Assembly: GCA_030645235.1 (NCBI GenBank) | Contig: JAUSMV010000030.1 | Span: 1,054,001 to 1,118,000 of the forward strand | Direction of reading: 5' to 3' | Source: Parvibaculum sp. | GTDB taxonomy: Bacteria > Pseudomonadota > Alphaproteobacteria > Parvibaculales > Parvibaculaceae | DNA: 64,000 bases | Shown here: positions 27,397 through 35,856 of the stretch, piece after piece | How positions within the stretch are numbered: the first letter of the stretch is position 1 | How the letters are laid out: each line of letters opens with the position of its first letter | The notes under the pieces: generated by a model | The model's input: the letters and a program-made list of their open reading frames with translations, nothing else | Told to the model about the DNA's origin: nothing | The model's database searches: none | Program-made: the position numbers and the translations under genes

Positions 27397-27789
27397 ATGT
27401 TTAGCGCCACCAGTCACTCGATCCATATTGAAGTGGAACCCACGTTCCTCGCCGAGCAGTCTGAGCCGGATCAGGATTATTTTGTGTGGGCCTATCACGT
27501 CATCATCGAAAACCGTGGCGACCGGACCGTACAATTGCGCTCGCGTCATTGGCGCATCACAGACGCTGCAGGCCGTCAGCATGAAGTGCGCGGCCCCGGT
27601 GTTGTCGGTGAACAACCCGTGCTGAAACCCGGCGAGTGCTTCGAGTACACATCAGGCACACCGCTTGCGACGCCCTTCGGCATCATGTTCGGTACCTATG
27701 AAATGGAAACAGACGGCGGCGAAAAAATCGAAGTGTCGATCCCGGCCTTCTCGCTTGACTGCCCGTTTGGTACACACCTGCCGAATTGA
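27397..27789 (+). CDS. apaG: ApaG protein
   Basis: A 130-residue fibronectin-III-like protein. The ApaG core is clear: YHVIIENRGDRTVQLRSRHWRITDAAG, GPGVVGEQPVLKPGECFEYTSGTPLATPFGIMFGTYEM. ApaG is linked to cobalt/magnesium tolerance in enterics, but its biochemical role is not settled. AGGAAA precedes the ATG. The 189 bases between metZ and apaG hold two AGCGCCT repeats but no clear promoter. Confidence 0.95.
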   Translation: MFSATSHSIHIEVEPTFLAEQSEPDQDYFVWAYHVIIENRGDRTVQLRSRHWRITDAAGRQHEVRGPGVVGEQPVLKPGECFEYTSGTPLATPFGIMFGTYEMETDGGEKIEVSIPAFSLDCPFGTHLPN

Positions 27790-27791
27790 TC

Positions 27792-28160
27792 TCAGGTCTT
27801 GGCAGGTCGCTTACGATCTACCAGCACTTCAAAGCCCCCATACATCATCCGCTTCGGATCCATCGGCACGCATGCGTCCGGTACCATGCGCGGGTCAGCC
27901 ATAATTTTTGCCATCACCTTGTCGCGATGAGCGCGTGAACGATAGGTGATCCAGGCGAAGATAACCGTCTCGCCCGTCTTCGCCTTGGCCGCCTTGGAGA
28001 ACGACGCCATGCCTTTCACGTTGAGGTCTTCGCCGACACATTCGCGGTAATCAAGCGCCCCGTATTCAATCCATATTTTGCCGGCCCGCGTCGCCATGCG
28101 CTTATAAGCAGCAACATGCTTCTTGGCCAAGGGCAACACAAATCCGTCCACGTAGGTCAT
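27792..28160 (-). CDS. DUF1428 family protein (YbaA-like)
   Basis: A 122-residue protein starting MTYVDGFVLPLAKKHVAAYKRMA and ending in DPKRMMYGGFEVLVD, which match the DUF1428 (alpha/beta barrel-like) family. GETVIFAWITYRSRAHRD lies in the middle. Its function is unknown; the fold is related to dimeric ferredoxin-like enzymes. The ATG at 28160 is the family start. A palindrome, TAACCGATTGGTTA, stands 24 bases upstream and may be its operator. Confidence 0.88.
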   Translation of the reverse strand: MTYVDGFVLPLAKKHVAAYKRMATRAGKIWIEYGALDYRECVGEDLNVKGMASFSKAAKAKTGETVIFAWITYRSRAHRDKVMAKIMADPRMVPDACVPMDPKRMMYGGFEVLVDRKRPAKT

Positions 28161-28184
28161 GGTCCGTTTCCTCCAAATGACGCT

Positions 28185-28198
28185 TAACCGATTGGTTA
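28185..28198. promoter_or_regulatory. Candidate operator TAACCGATTGGTTA
   Basis: TAACC and GGTTA flank a GATT centre in the divergent region between the DUF1428 gene and argE. The form is similar to many TetR-family operators. It lies nearer the DUF1428 start, and no TetR gene is adjacent. Confidence 0.4.
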
Positions 28199-28294
28199 TG
28201 TTTGGCGAGGCCGGCGGCCATGTCAAGCACCTTAGGCGCGCGCCACAATCATCAAACTTGCGCTATAGTCACCGCTCTCAAAAGGAGCGCGACC

Positions 28295-29464
28295 ATGCCT
28301 GCCCAGACCCTCACCACCCGCGAGCTGATCGACAAGCTCATCAGCTTTGACACGACGAGCCGCAATTCAAATCTGGAATTGATTGAGTTTGTTGAAGAAT
28401 ATCTGGCAGGCCATGGCATTGCCTCAACGCGCGTCGCGAACGACGACAATACCAAAACCAATCTCTTTGCGACTATCGGCCCTGCGGATCGGACCGGCGG
28501 CATCGTGCTGTCCGGCCATACCGACGTTGTCCCCATCGACGGACAGGACTGGACAACCGCGCCCTTCACGGTCGCTGAGCGTGACGGCTATCTCTTCGGA
28601 CGCGGCACGTCCGACATGAAATCCTTTCTCGCCTGCGCACTTGCCGCCGTGCCGCGTTTCATCGCCGCCGAGCCGAAGGTGCCGGTCTATCTCGCGCTTT
28701 CTTACGACGAAGAGGTCGGTTGCCTCGGCGTGCGCCCCATGATCGACACCCTCATCCGGGCCCTGCCCCGCCCGCAGGTTGTCATTGTCGGCGAGCCGTC
28801 CAATATGAAGGTTGTGAATGCCCATAAAGGCATCCGCTCCTACACAACCAAAGTGACAGGCCTTGAGTTCCATTCAAGCCAGACCCATCAGGGCGTCAGC
28901 GCCATTCAATATGCGATGGAATTGATTTCTGAGCTGATGCGCCTTGCCGACGAAATGCGCACCCGTGAAAATCCGTCAAGCCGCTTCACACCGCCTTACA
29001 CAACTATCAATATCGGCCATATCAAAGGCGGCACCGCCGTCAACATCATCCCGCGCACCTGTGTTTTCGGCTGGGAATACCGCTCACTGCCCGACGCCGA
29101 CGAAGCGGAAGTCCTGACGCGTTTCAACGACTATGCAATGACGGAAGTCCTGCCGCGTATGCGCGCGGTCTTTGCGGATGCGAGTATCGAAACCGTGGTC
29201 CGCGCCGAAAGCCCCGGTCTCACCGCGCGTGACGGCGATGCGGGCGAAACATTGGTAATGAAACTCGCCCAATGCAACGAAACCGAAGCGGTCTCCTACA
29301 ATACGGAAGCGGGGTTATTTCAACTCGCTGATATCCCGACCGTTATCTGTGGTCCGGGCTCCATCGATCAGGCGCATAAACCCAACGAGTTCATCGCCCT
29401 GTCGCAAGTCGCCGAGTGCGATCGCTTCATGGCGCGACTTGCCGAACATGTGAGCGGTGCGTGA
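28295..29464 (+). CDS. argE: Acetylornithine deacetylase
   Basis: An M20-family zinc hydrolase of 389 residues that removes the acetyl group from N-acetylornithine in arginine synthesis. Metal ligands are in LSGHTDVVPIDGQDW, GRGTSDMKS and SYDEEVGCLG (catalytic Glu and ligand), and the dimerisation domain follows. The ATG at 28295 has AAAGGAG eight bases upstream; the earlier track start lacks a ribosome binding site. argD and argF are 3 kb away on the other strand, which supports the arginine assignment over a generic peptidase. Confidence 0.9.
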   Translation: MPAQTLTTRELIDKLISFDTTSRNSNLELIEFVEEYLAGHGIASTRVANDDNTKTNLFATIGPADRTGGIVLSGHTDVVPIDGQDWTTAPFTVAERDGYLFGRGTSDMKSFLACALAAVPRFIAAEPKVPVYLALSYDEEVGCLGVRPMIDTLIRALPRPQVVIVGEPSNMKVVNAHKGIRSYTTKVTGLEFHSSQTHQGVSAIQYAMELISELMRLADEMRTRENPSSRFTPPYTTINIGHIKGGTAVNIIPRTCVFGWEYRSLPDADEAEVLTRFNDYAMTEVLPRMRAVFADASIETVVRAESPGLTARDGDAGETLVMKLAQCNETEAVSYNTEAGLFQLADIPTVICGPGSIDQAHKPNEFIALSQVAECDRFMARLAEHVSGA

Positions 29465-29466
29465 TG

Positions 29467-29937
29467 TCAGGTATTTTCGTCTAATGAAGGTGCCCCGATC
29501 ATATGGCGTGAACTATAGAGCGAACGCATAAAGACCAGAATTTCGGGTGCCTTTTTTGCCAGAACACTGATAGTTGGGTTTTGGGAAAATTCGTTCATGT
29601 CGAAAGGCATCTCATCTGCCATCGCGTTCCCGTCGCTGCCGCGCATAACTTTTTCAAATCCCATTGACCAATCAGGAAAAAGCCGGTCCTCACGTTCGAC
29701 CGAAACAAGACGGATCAATCCATTGTGCAATAAATTTTTTTCTATCCGTCCGATCAAAGCCTCAACAACATTCTCTTCGCCTTCCAATACCTGAAAGAAT
29801 ACCTGATCCATAAGAAGCAACATTCCCGTGACACCAAGCGCTTTATTGTTGGTCTGGGATTTTGCAAGAATTAGAGCAATGTCATCTTCACTTAAACCGT
29901 CAACGGCCGAACTGAAGTAAGCGGTCTGATAGATCAT
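29467..29937 (-). CDS. BLUF-domain blue-light photoreceptor, stand-alone
   Basis: A 156-residue protein with the FAD-binding BLUF domain and a short C-terminal helix pair, and no enzymatic output. The key residues are present: Tyr7 (TAYFSSA), Asn31 (TNNKALGVTGML), Gln49 (FFQVLEG), and Trp90/Met92 (FPDWSMGF). It would sense blue light through the flavin hydrogen-bond switch and act through a partner protein. It is a single gene, convergent with argE, with a 12-bp palindrome just upstream. Confidence 0.92.
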   Translation of the reverse strand: MIYQTAYFSSAVDGLSEDDIALILAKSQTNNKALGVTGMLLLMDQVFFQVLEGEENVVEALIGRIEKNLLHNGLIRLVSVEREDRLFPDWSMGFEKVMRGSDGNAMADEMPFDMNEFSQNPTISVLAKKAPEILVFMRSLYSSRHMIGAPSLDENT

Positions 29938-29949
29938 TTCCGGTTTTCC

Positions 29950-29961
29950 AATCAGCTGATT
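29950..29961. promoter_or_regulatory. Perfect palindrome AATCAGCTGATT upstream of BLUF gene
   Basis: A 12-bp perfect dyad centred about 18 bases before the BLUF ATG. It could be an operator or chance; no regulator gene is adjacent. The rest of the 112-base gap to the lipoprotein gene shows no clear terminator. Confidence 0.35.
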
Positions 29962-30049
29962 TAATGCGCGCGTTCATCCACCCTGACACCTTTAATGTGT
30001 AGCAGCCATAAAACACACTTTGCACGCAACGACCGGAGCGTCTCTTTCT

Positions 30050-30643
30050 TTAATTACGGAGCGCCGGTGTCATGGTGCGTCTGACTTCAGCTGTGAGAAC
30101 ACGATCAAATTCCGCCGACAATTTTTTTGTCAGATCAAAATAAGCCTGATCGCGTTCATTCAGCGTCGCGCTTTGCAGCAGTGTCTGCTCACTTGATGCC
30201 GTCACACCGGCCTTATAGACCGACGTGCCGCCTGCGGATTGCTGTTTCATCACGGTGAGTTCGGCGCGCAATGTGCCGATGATTTTTGTGTCCACCTGAT
30301 CGCCGAAAAATCCAGTGAGGCCACCTTTGGTCGAGAGTTTCACTTCGACAACGCGCGCATCATAAATGGTGAGCAGTGCCTGCCCGTCAGTGCCGACGGG
30401 CACCACGCGCGTCTGCAGCCAGCGTTCTGCCACCGTCGATGGCGTCACTTCATGCAACTGTTCGATATTGGGTGCCTGACCTGACGGTACATATTGATTG
30501 TCGATAGCGACGGTCGCCACATCAAGGCGCAGCGGCGCACCTGAGAAGCCGATATCGCCCTTTGGCGCGGGCGGCGGTGTGTCGGCGCAAGCGGCAAGAC
30601 CGAGCAAAGCGACAGCAAAAGCAGCATGAATAATAAATTTCAT
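30050..30643 (-). CDS. Outer-membrane-type lipoprotein of unknown function
   Basis: A 197-residue protein starting MKFIIHAAFAVALLGLAACADTPPP, with a clear lipobox (LAAC) and a Pro-rich linker. The mature part has a mixed fold (RVVEVKLSTKGGLTGFFGDQVDTKIIGTLRAELTV) that resembles hypothetical lipoproteins widespread in alphaproteobacteria. It may be anchored in the outer membrane, since no Asp follows the Cys. The start overlaps the hslO stop (ATGA), so expression is coupled to the argD-argF-hslO operon. Confidence 0.8.
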   Translation of the reverse strand: MKFIIHAAFAVALLGLAACADTPPPAPKGDIGFSGAPLRLDVATVAIDNQYVPSGQAPNIEQLHEVTPSTVAERWLQTRVVPVGTDGQALLTIYDARVVEVKLSTKGGLTGFFGDQVDTKIIGTLRAELTVMKQQSAGGTSVYKAGVTASSEQTLLQSATLNERDQAYFDLTKKLSAEFDRVLTAEVRRTMTPALRN

Positions 30644-31620
30644 TCTCGAGCCTCTTTCAATTCGTCTGCCGCGAAGTGATAGACCTCGCTGCAAAACTCA
30701 CACTTCACTTCAACCTTGCCGTCCAGCACCATGTCGGCAATTTCATCGTCATCAAAAGACGCCACCACCGAGCGCGTACGGTCGCGCGAGCAGCGGCAGG
30801 CAAACTGCACTTCGCTTGGCGCAAAGGCGCGCACGCCGTCCTCATGGAACAGGCGGAATAGAAGTTTGGACGAGGCGAGCGCAGGATCAAGCAACTCGTG
30901 ATCTTCAACTGTGTTCAGCAGGATCGACGCGCGGTTCCAATTTTCTTCCTGCGTTGTCGGCGCGCGCGTCTCGTCTTCCTCGCGAAAACCCGTGATACCG
31001 CCATCGCTCGCAATATGCTGGAGCATAATCGCACCGGCGCGCCACAGCGTTTCGGTTTGCCCGTCGCGCCCACGCTGCATCAGCGGACCGGCGGCGAGGC
31101 GGATCGTTGTCGCCACCTGCTCGGAGCTTTGGAAATATTCATGCGCACTTGCCGACAGGCCCGCCGGATCAAGTGCCACGATGCCCTGATAGCGTTCCAT
31201 GTCTGCGCCCTGATCGATGGTGAGCGCGAGATAGCCATCGCCCAACAGATCAGATGTCGATGTCTTGCCTTCTGAGAGATACGTCGCGAGCCGCACTTCA
31301 TCCATCTGTGCATAGCCGCGGATGCGACCGTGCAGATGCTCGCTGTCGGGCGTCATATAGTCGGCAACCAGCATATGTACAGGACCCTTGCCCTGCGTCT
31401 GAAAGGTAAAGCGCCCTTCAAATTTCAGCGCCGAGCCGATCATTGTGGTGAGCGCCAAGGCTTCGCCCAACATGCGCGAGACGGGTTCGGGATAATTGTG
31501 TTGGCGCAGCACGCGGTCCACGAGAGGCCCAAGGCGCACGACGCGGCCGCGAATGCCGAGATCTTCGATCTGAAACGGCAAAACCATATCATCGCCCAAA
31601 TCAATGCGGCTTTCGTCCAT
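30640..31620 (-). CDS. hslO: Hsp33 redox-regulated chaperone
   Basis: Hsp33 is a holdase activated by oxidation and unfolding. The C-terminal zinc site is present as CRCSRD and CEFC, and the N-terminal domain has the expected beta/alpha layout (FTFQTQGKGPVHMLVADY, GRIRGYAQ). From the ATG at 31620 it has 326 residues. A GTG at 31662 would overlap the argF stop and add 14 residues; I prefer the ATG, though no strong ribosome binding site separates the choices. It lies downstream of argF. Confidence 0.93.
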   Translation of the reverse strand: MDESRIDLGDDMVLPFQIEDLGIRGRVVRLGPLVDRVLRQHNYPEPVSRMLGEALALTTMIGSALKFEGRFTFQTQGKGPVHMLVADYMTPDSEHLHGRIRGYAQMDEVRLATYLSEGKTSTSDLLGDGYLALTIDQGADMERYQGIVALDPAGLSASAHEYFQSSEQVATTIRLAAGPLMQRGRDGQTETLWRAGAIMLQHIASDGGITGFREEDETRAPTTQEENWNRASILLNTVEDHELLDPALASSKLLFRLFHEDGVRAFAPSEVQFACRCSRDRTRSVVASFDDDEIADMVLDGKVEVKCEFCSEVYHFAADELKEARE

Positions 31621-31649
31621 CAGATCACTCAGTTCCAAAAGCCCTTTTC

Positions 31650-32576
31650 TTACGAAAAGCACCAGGTCAAAACGCCCTTTTGCGCATGGAGGCGATTTTC
31701 AGCTTCGTCCCAAACGACCGATTGCGGCCCGTCGATCACGTCCGCCGTCATTTCTTCGTCACGATGCGCGGGCAGGCAATGCATAAAGATCGCCTTGTCG
31801 TTTGCCGCCGCCATCAGCCGCTTGTTCACCTGAAAAGGTGCCAGCAAATTGTGGCGATGTTTGGCCGCGCCCGGTTCTGTCCCCATCGACACCCAGGTGT
31901 CGGTGTTAATGGCGTCAGCGCCTTTGACGGCTTCTGCGGGATCGCGCGTCACTGAAACCTTGGCGCCCTTGGCTTTGGCCCATGCGAGCACCTCGGCATT
32001 GGGCGAAAGTTCATCGGGACAGGCAATGGCGAGCTCAAAATCAAGTTGCACAGCGGCATGGATCCATGACGTCACCATGTTATTGCCGTCGCCGACCCAT
32101 GCGATTTTGCGGCCCTTGATCGGACCCTTATGTTCTTCAAACGTCATCACGTCGGCCATCAGCTGACAGGGATGCGAACGGTCCGTGAGCCCGTTGATTA
32201 CCGGCACGGTGGCGTATTCAGCCAACTCGGTGAGGTGCTTGTGATCCGTCGTGCGGATCATAATGGCGTCAACATAGCGTGACAGAACGCGCGCGGTGTC
32301 GGCAATCGTCTCGCCGCGACCCAATTGCGTGTCATTGCCATTGAGCAACAGCGTCTCGCCGCCGAGCTGGCGCATCGCCACATCGAAGGACACACGCGTC
32401 CGCGTTGAGGGTTTTTCAAACAGCATCGCCAGCAACTTGCCCTTGAGAGGGCTGTCGGCATCGGGGGCCGCTTTCGCCATACCGTTGCGCAAGCCTTTGC
32501 GCTTCACGCTGTCATCCAGCATCGCGCGGATATCGAGCGGCGTCACAGCACTCAGATCGAGAAAATGCTTCGTCAT
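31650..32576 (-). CDS. argF: Ornithine carbamoyltransferase
   Basis: ArgF joins carbamoyl phosphate and ornithine to give citrulline. The 308-residue protein shows the carbamoyl phosphate motif [28 protein letters not shown], and the ornithine-site [10 protein letters not shown]. The start overlaps the argD stop by four bases (ATGA), so argD-argF is a coupled arginine operon. Confidence 0.97.
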   Translation of the reverse strand: MTKHFLDLSAVTPLDIRAMLDDSVKRKGLRNGMAKAAPDADSPLKGKLLAMLFEKPSTRTRVSFDVAMRQLGGETLLLNGNDTQLGRGETIADTARVLSRYVDAIMIRTTDHKHLTELAEYATVPVINGLTDRSHPCQLMADVMTFEEHKGPIKGRKIAWVGDGNNMVTSWIHAAVQLDFELAIACPDELSPNAEVLAWAKAKGAKVSVTRDPAEAVKGADAINTDTWVSMGTEPGAAKHRHNLLAPFQVNKRLMAAANDKAIFMHCLPAHRDEEMTADVIDGPQSVVWDEAENRLHAQKGVLTWCFS

Positions 32577-33775
32577 GCTGCCGACCCCTGAGCAGACGCG
32601 GCCTTGGCTTCCAGCGCCTTGCAGGCGGCATGAAGTTTTATCATCGCTTCATCAAGATGCGCTTCTGTGATGATAAGCGGCGGCAGAAGCCGCACGACAT
32701 TGTCGCTCGCGCCAACGGTCAGCATATGTTCAGTGCGCAAAGCTTCGACCAATTCCGTGTTCGGCACTTTGGTTTTGATGCCGAGCATCAGCGCCACGCC
32801 GCGCACGCTATCAATAATCGTCGGATGCTCATCAGCGAGCTGTGCCAATTTCTGCGCGGCCTTCACGCCCATCTCATTCACATGGGCAATAAATTCCGGC
32901 GCCACCATCAGCTCAACAGCAGCACTGGCCACAGCCATCGCCAGCGGATTACCGCCATAGGTCGAGCCATGTGTCCCAACAACCATGCCACGCGCGGCAG
33001 CCTCGGTCGCAAGGCATGCGCCGACCGGAAACCCGCCGCCCAAAGCTTTGGCGACAGGCATAATATCCGGCGTGATGCCTGCAAGCTCATGCGCAAAGAG
33101 TTTGCCCGTGCGCCCGAAGCCCGTCTGCACTTCGTCGAGAATGAGCAAAATACCATTGTCATCACAGAGCTTGCGGATCGCGCGCAGAGATTCATTCGGC
33201 AATACGCGGATGCCGCCTTCGCCCTGCAACGGCTCGATCAACACACCTGCTGTATGCGGGCCAATTGCGGCCTCAACGGCTTTCACGTCACCGAACGGCA
33301 CCTGCACAAAGCCCGGCATCGCGGGGCCGAAACCTTCGAGATATTTAGCGTTGCCGCCTGCCGCGATGGTCGCGAGAGTGCGGCCATGGAACGCGCCTTC
33401 AAATGTAATGAGGTCCGTGCGCTCAGGATTACCACCGGCATAGTGATATTTCCGCGCCATTTTGATCGCGCATTCAAGCGCCTCGGCACCGGAATTTGTG
33501 AAAAACACCGTGTCAGCAAAAGTCGCGTCGATCAGTTGTTTGGCAAGTTTTTCCTGTCCGGGAATGCGGTAGATGTTCGACAGATGCCAAACCTTCTGGG
33601 CCTGCTCCATCAGAGCGGCAATCAGTTTGGGGTGCGAATAGCCAAGCGCGTTGACGGCGATGCCTGCGCCGAAGTCGAGATAGCGCGTGCCGTCTTTGGT
33701 GAAGAGATAGGGGCCTTCGCCCCGCTCAAATTCGAGGTTGGCCCGCGCATAGGTCGGCAAAACTGGGGTAATCAC
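32573..33775 (-). CDS. argD: Acetylornithine aminotransferase
   Basis: A class III PLP aminotransferase of 400 residues that converts N-acetylglutamate semialdehyde to N-acetylornithine. [32 protein letters not shown] and the PLP lysine in [14 protein letters not shown] are visible. The start is a GTG at 33775 ([19 protein letters not shown]) with GAGAAGGA upstream; the track extension to 33889 has no family match. A 50-codon leader ORF overlaps this start in another frame. Confidence 0.94.
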   Translation of the reverse strand: MITPVLPTYARANLEFERGEGPYLFTKDGTRYLDFGAGIAVNALGYSHPKLIAALMEQAQKVWHLSNIYRIPGQEKLAKQLIDATFADTVFFTNSGAEALECAIKMARKYHYAGGNPERTDLITFEGAFHGRTLATIAAGGNAKYLEGFGPAMPGFVQVPFGDVKAVEAAIGPHTAGVLIEPLQGEGGIRVLPNESLRAIRKLCDDNGILLILDEVQTGFGRTGKLFAHELAGITPDIMPVAKALGGGFPVGACLATEAAARGMVVGTHGSTYGGNPLAMAVASAAVELMVAPEFIAHVNEMGVKAAQKLAQLADEHPTIIDSVRGVALMLGIKTKVPNTELVEALRTEHMLTVGASDNVVRLLPPLIITEAHLDEAMIKLHAACKALEAKAASAQGSAA

Positions 33776-33878
33776 GGCAAAAGTCCTTCTCAATAGTCGG
33801 GGACATTTGGGCTTCGCCAGCAAACGGGGAAGCGGCGCAAATATCCGGCGAGGAAACGGGGTTCGGGTCGGCAGACAT
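33726..33878 (-). CDS. Possible leader ORF overlapping the argD start
   Basis: A 50-codon ORF ([14 protein letters not shown]...) has a strong ribosome binding site, AGGTGG, seven bases before its ATG, and ends 50 bases inside argD in a different frame. It could couple or attenuate argD translation. The peptide is not arginine-rich, so a classical attenuator is not evident. It may also be a chance ORF. Confidence 0.3.
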   Translation of the reverse strand: MSADPNPVSSPDICAASPFAGEAQMSPTIEKDFCRDYPSFADLCAGQPRI

Positions 33879-34000
33879 GACGAGACCACCTGAAAAATCA
33901 GGGGCCAATCAAAGTCAGCGTCGTCGCGTCCCGTTCAGGATCATCAAGATCTCTCCGCGCCTCGTTTAGAGGGTCCAAAGCCCGTAAGGCCCCGAACCCA

Positions 34001-34030
34001 ATAGAAAAAGCCGCCCCATCCGGCGCGGCT
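34001..34030 (-). terminator. Intrinsic terminator after the ABC permease gene
   Basis: On the minus strand AGCCGC...GCGGCT (34009-34014 with 34025-34030) forms a GC-rich hairpin followed by TTTTTCTATT. It lies about 65 bases after the permease stop and upstream of the argD leader, so it isolates the two units. The rest of 33776-34096 holds the argD leader and the hairpin at 34059. Confidence 0.8.
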
Positions 34031-34058
34031 ATCTGAGAAGTGGCTGAGTATTACGGAA

Positions 34059-34087
34059 TTCGGGTGAGACTGTCAATCTCACCCGAA
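34059..34087 (-). repeat. Strong hairpin directly after the ABC permease stop
   Basis: TTCGGGTGAGA and TCTCACCCGAA are perfect 11-bp arms with a 7-base loop. No U-tract follows on either strand, so it is not a standard terminator. It may stabilise the 3' end of the permease mRNA or bind a protein. Confidence 0.6.
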
Positions 34088-34096
34088 CAGAAGCAC

Positions 34097-34930
34097 TTAG
34101 CCCTTCAGCCGGTAGCCCTGCCGGAACAGCCGGTCCGAGACAAACCACAAGACCGCATTGACGCCGATGGTGAGCATGACGCCCGTCATCACCGAGCCGT
34201 CGGCATGGCCGGTAAAGCCATAGCGGAAGCCGTCGATAAGATAGAAGACAGGGTTCCAATGCGTGATCGTATGGGCAAAGGGCGGGAGCTGATCGACCGA
34301 GTAAAACGTGCCCGACAGGAACGTCAGCGGCAGCAGCACAAAGTTTGTTACCGCCTGCAAATGGTCGAATTTTTCAGACCAGACGCCCGCGATAATACCC
34401 ATCAGCGAGAGCATCAGCGATGCACCGATGCCGAAGAAGAAAATCGCCCAGATATGCGCAAGGCCCATATCAACAAAGGGGATCATGGCAATGCCGGTCG
34501 CCACACCCACAACAACGCCGCGCGAAACGCCTGCGGCGGCAATGCCGAAATTCAATTCGCCGGGCGACAAAGGCGGCATCAGATAATCAACGACATTGCC
34601 CTGTACCTTTGAAATAAGGATCGCCGACGATGTGTTGGCAAAAGCGTTCTGGATCATCGTCATCATGATGAGGCCGGGTGCCAGAAACGAAATAAACGGC
34701 ACACCATGCACAGCCGGACGGAACTGACCCATTGAGAGCGAAAACACCGCGAGATAAAGCAGCGTCGTAATCATCGGCGCCATCACGGTTTGCGTTTTTA
34801 TCTTGGTGAAGCGGCGCACTTCCTTGGTGTAGAGCGTCCATGCACCAAGCCAATTCACAGCACCGAAACGGCGCACGCCTGCTTGCGGAAATTGCTTTAG
34901 CCCCGAAGTCTCTGGTGTTGTAGCGCTCAT
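34097..34930 (-). CDS. ABC-2 type transporter permease
   Basis: A 277-residue membrane protein starting at MSATTPETSGLKQFP (34930). It has six predicted helices and the ABC-2 signature FLSGTFYSVDQLPPFAHTITHWNPVFYLIDGFRYGF, close to the NodJ/DrrB/YadH group of exporters. The ATP-binding partner is not adjacent in this window. It probably exports a lipid, polysaccharide or drug-like compound. The track start at 35053 adds 41 residues in front of the helices with no family support. Confidence 0.87.
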   Translation of the reverse strand: MSATTPETSGLKQFPQAGVRRFGAVNWLGAWTLYTKEVRRFTKIKTQTVMAPMITTLLYLAVFSLSMGQFRPAVHGVPFISFLAPGLIMMTMIQNAFANTSSAILISKVQGNVVDYLMPPLSPGELNFGIAAAGVSRGVVVGVATGIAMIPFVDMGLAHIWAIFFFGIGASLMLSLMGIIAGVWSEKFDHLQAVTNFVLLPLTFLSGTFYSVDQLPPFAHTITHWNPVFYLIDGFRYGFTGHADGSVMTGVMLTIGVNAVLWFVSDRLFRQGYRLKG

Positions 34931-35266
34931 TTTGCTCTCGCTCTTACCGGCTTTATTTTGTCCCTGCCCCCATATAAGGGCTCCTACGCCGCTTCGCTCG
35001 CCCCAAATCCGCTTCTCGTGATTTTCCGGCGTTTTCTGTGGATAAGGGTTCACTCTTAGGCCCGACAGCGTTGCGAGGCTCTAGCTCCATATTGTATATT
35101 TTAGCTTAAGGCCCACGAAATATGGTGTGGCCTGTTTGCTATGGCCGGGTTTTATCGGCTGGTGCGGGGTGGCTCTCTTCGGAGGATGCCCGCGCCTCAA
35201 AGGTGCTTTTGGGGGCTGTTCGCGCATTGCGGGCCTGCTCACCGGGCTTGGCGGAGGGGTGTCCCC
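34931..35266. other. Divergent intergenic region before gcrA
   Basis: About 336 bases between the permease and gcrA starts. I see no GANTC methylation site, no clear promoter pair and no small gene. A Shine-Dalgarno GGAGGGG stands before gcrA. The plus-strand ORF extension from 35141 is not supported. Confidence 0.45.
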
Positions 35267-35776
35267 ATGTGGACCGACGAACGCGTTGAATTGTTGAAAA
35301 AGCTCTGGGCCGAAGGTCTCAGCGCCAGCCAGGTCGCCAAACAGCTTGGCGGCGTAACGCGCAATGCCGTCATCGGCAAGGTGCATCGACTTGGCCTGTC
35401 AGGCCGCGCCACACCGAGCCGACCGGCCCGGCCCCGCGCGCCGACGCCCCGCACACTTACTCATGTGCGTGGTCGTCCCGATCCGTTGGTCGCCGACCGC
35501 GCCGACGAAACGGACGAAGCCGAAGTCACCATGAAGCGCGCCGAACAGGCCCGCTCTGAGGCAGAGAATTTCTCCTCATCCAAGGAACTCACGACCGTGC
35601 TCACGCTTACAGAGCATATTTGTAAATGGCCGATCGGCGATCCGGGCCATCCCAATTTCCACTTCTGCGGACGAGGTGCCGACCACAACTCGCCCTATTG
35701 CGCCGAGCATTCCAAACTTGCCTACCAGCCCATGCAGCCGCGCCGCAACCGCGAGCGCCGCAAGGATTTTGCCTGA
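35267..35776 (+). CDS. gcrA: GcrA cell-cycle regulator
   Basis: GcrA is the alphaproteobacterial regulator that binds sigma70 holoenzyme and CcrM-methylated GANTC promoters. The 169-residue protein starts MWTDERVELLKKLWAEGLSASQVAKQLGGVTRNAVIGKVHRLGLSGR, the diagnostic N-terminal HTH. The C-terminal zinc-like region (CKWPIGDPGHPNFHFCGRG...YCAEHSKLAY) binds sigma70. GGAGGGG before the ATG fixes the start at 35267. A bidirectional terminator follows. This gene strongly indicates an alphaproteobacterium. Confidence 0.96.
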   Translation: MWTDERVELLKKLWAEGLSASQVAKQLGGVTRNAVIGKVHRLGLSGRATPSRPARPRAPTPRTLTHVRGRPDPLVADRADETDEAEVTMKRAEQARSEAENFSSSKELTTVLTLTEHICKWPIGDPGHPNFHFCGRGADHNSPYCAEHSKLAYQPMQPRRNRERRKDFA

Positions 35777-35800
35777 GGCTTGTAAGCTGACCCAAAACAA

Positions 35801-35832
35801 AACCGGCGGCCCTCACGGGTCGCCGGTTTTTT
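35801..35832 (+). terminator. Bidirectional intrinsic terminator between gcrA and phoB
   Basis: AACCGGCG (35801-35808) pairs with CGCCGGTT (35821-35828), with TTTTTTG after it. The A-rich 5' flank gives U residues on the other strand, so it can serve both gcrA and the convergent phoB. Confidence 0.9.
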
Positions 35833-35856
35833 GTTCTTCACAGAGCCTTCAGAGAA

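Noticed and set aside
27286-27426. Small minus-strand ORF (MDRVTGGAKHW...) in the metZ-apaG gap
   Set aside because: It looks partly protein-like with two Cys, but overlaps the apaG start, lacks a clear ribosome binding site and has no family match.
32630-33796. 388-codon plus-strand ORF opposite argD
   Set aside because: It lies wholly antisense to argD, has no ribosome binding site or family motif, and is explained by the GC codon bias of the true gene.
32573-33889. argD starting at 33889
   Set aside because: The extra 38 residues have no similarity to the family and precede a GTG with a good ribosome binding site.
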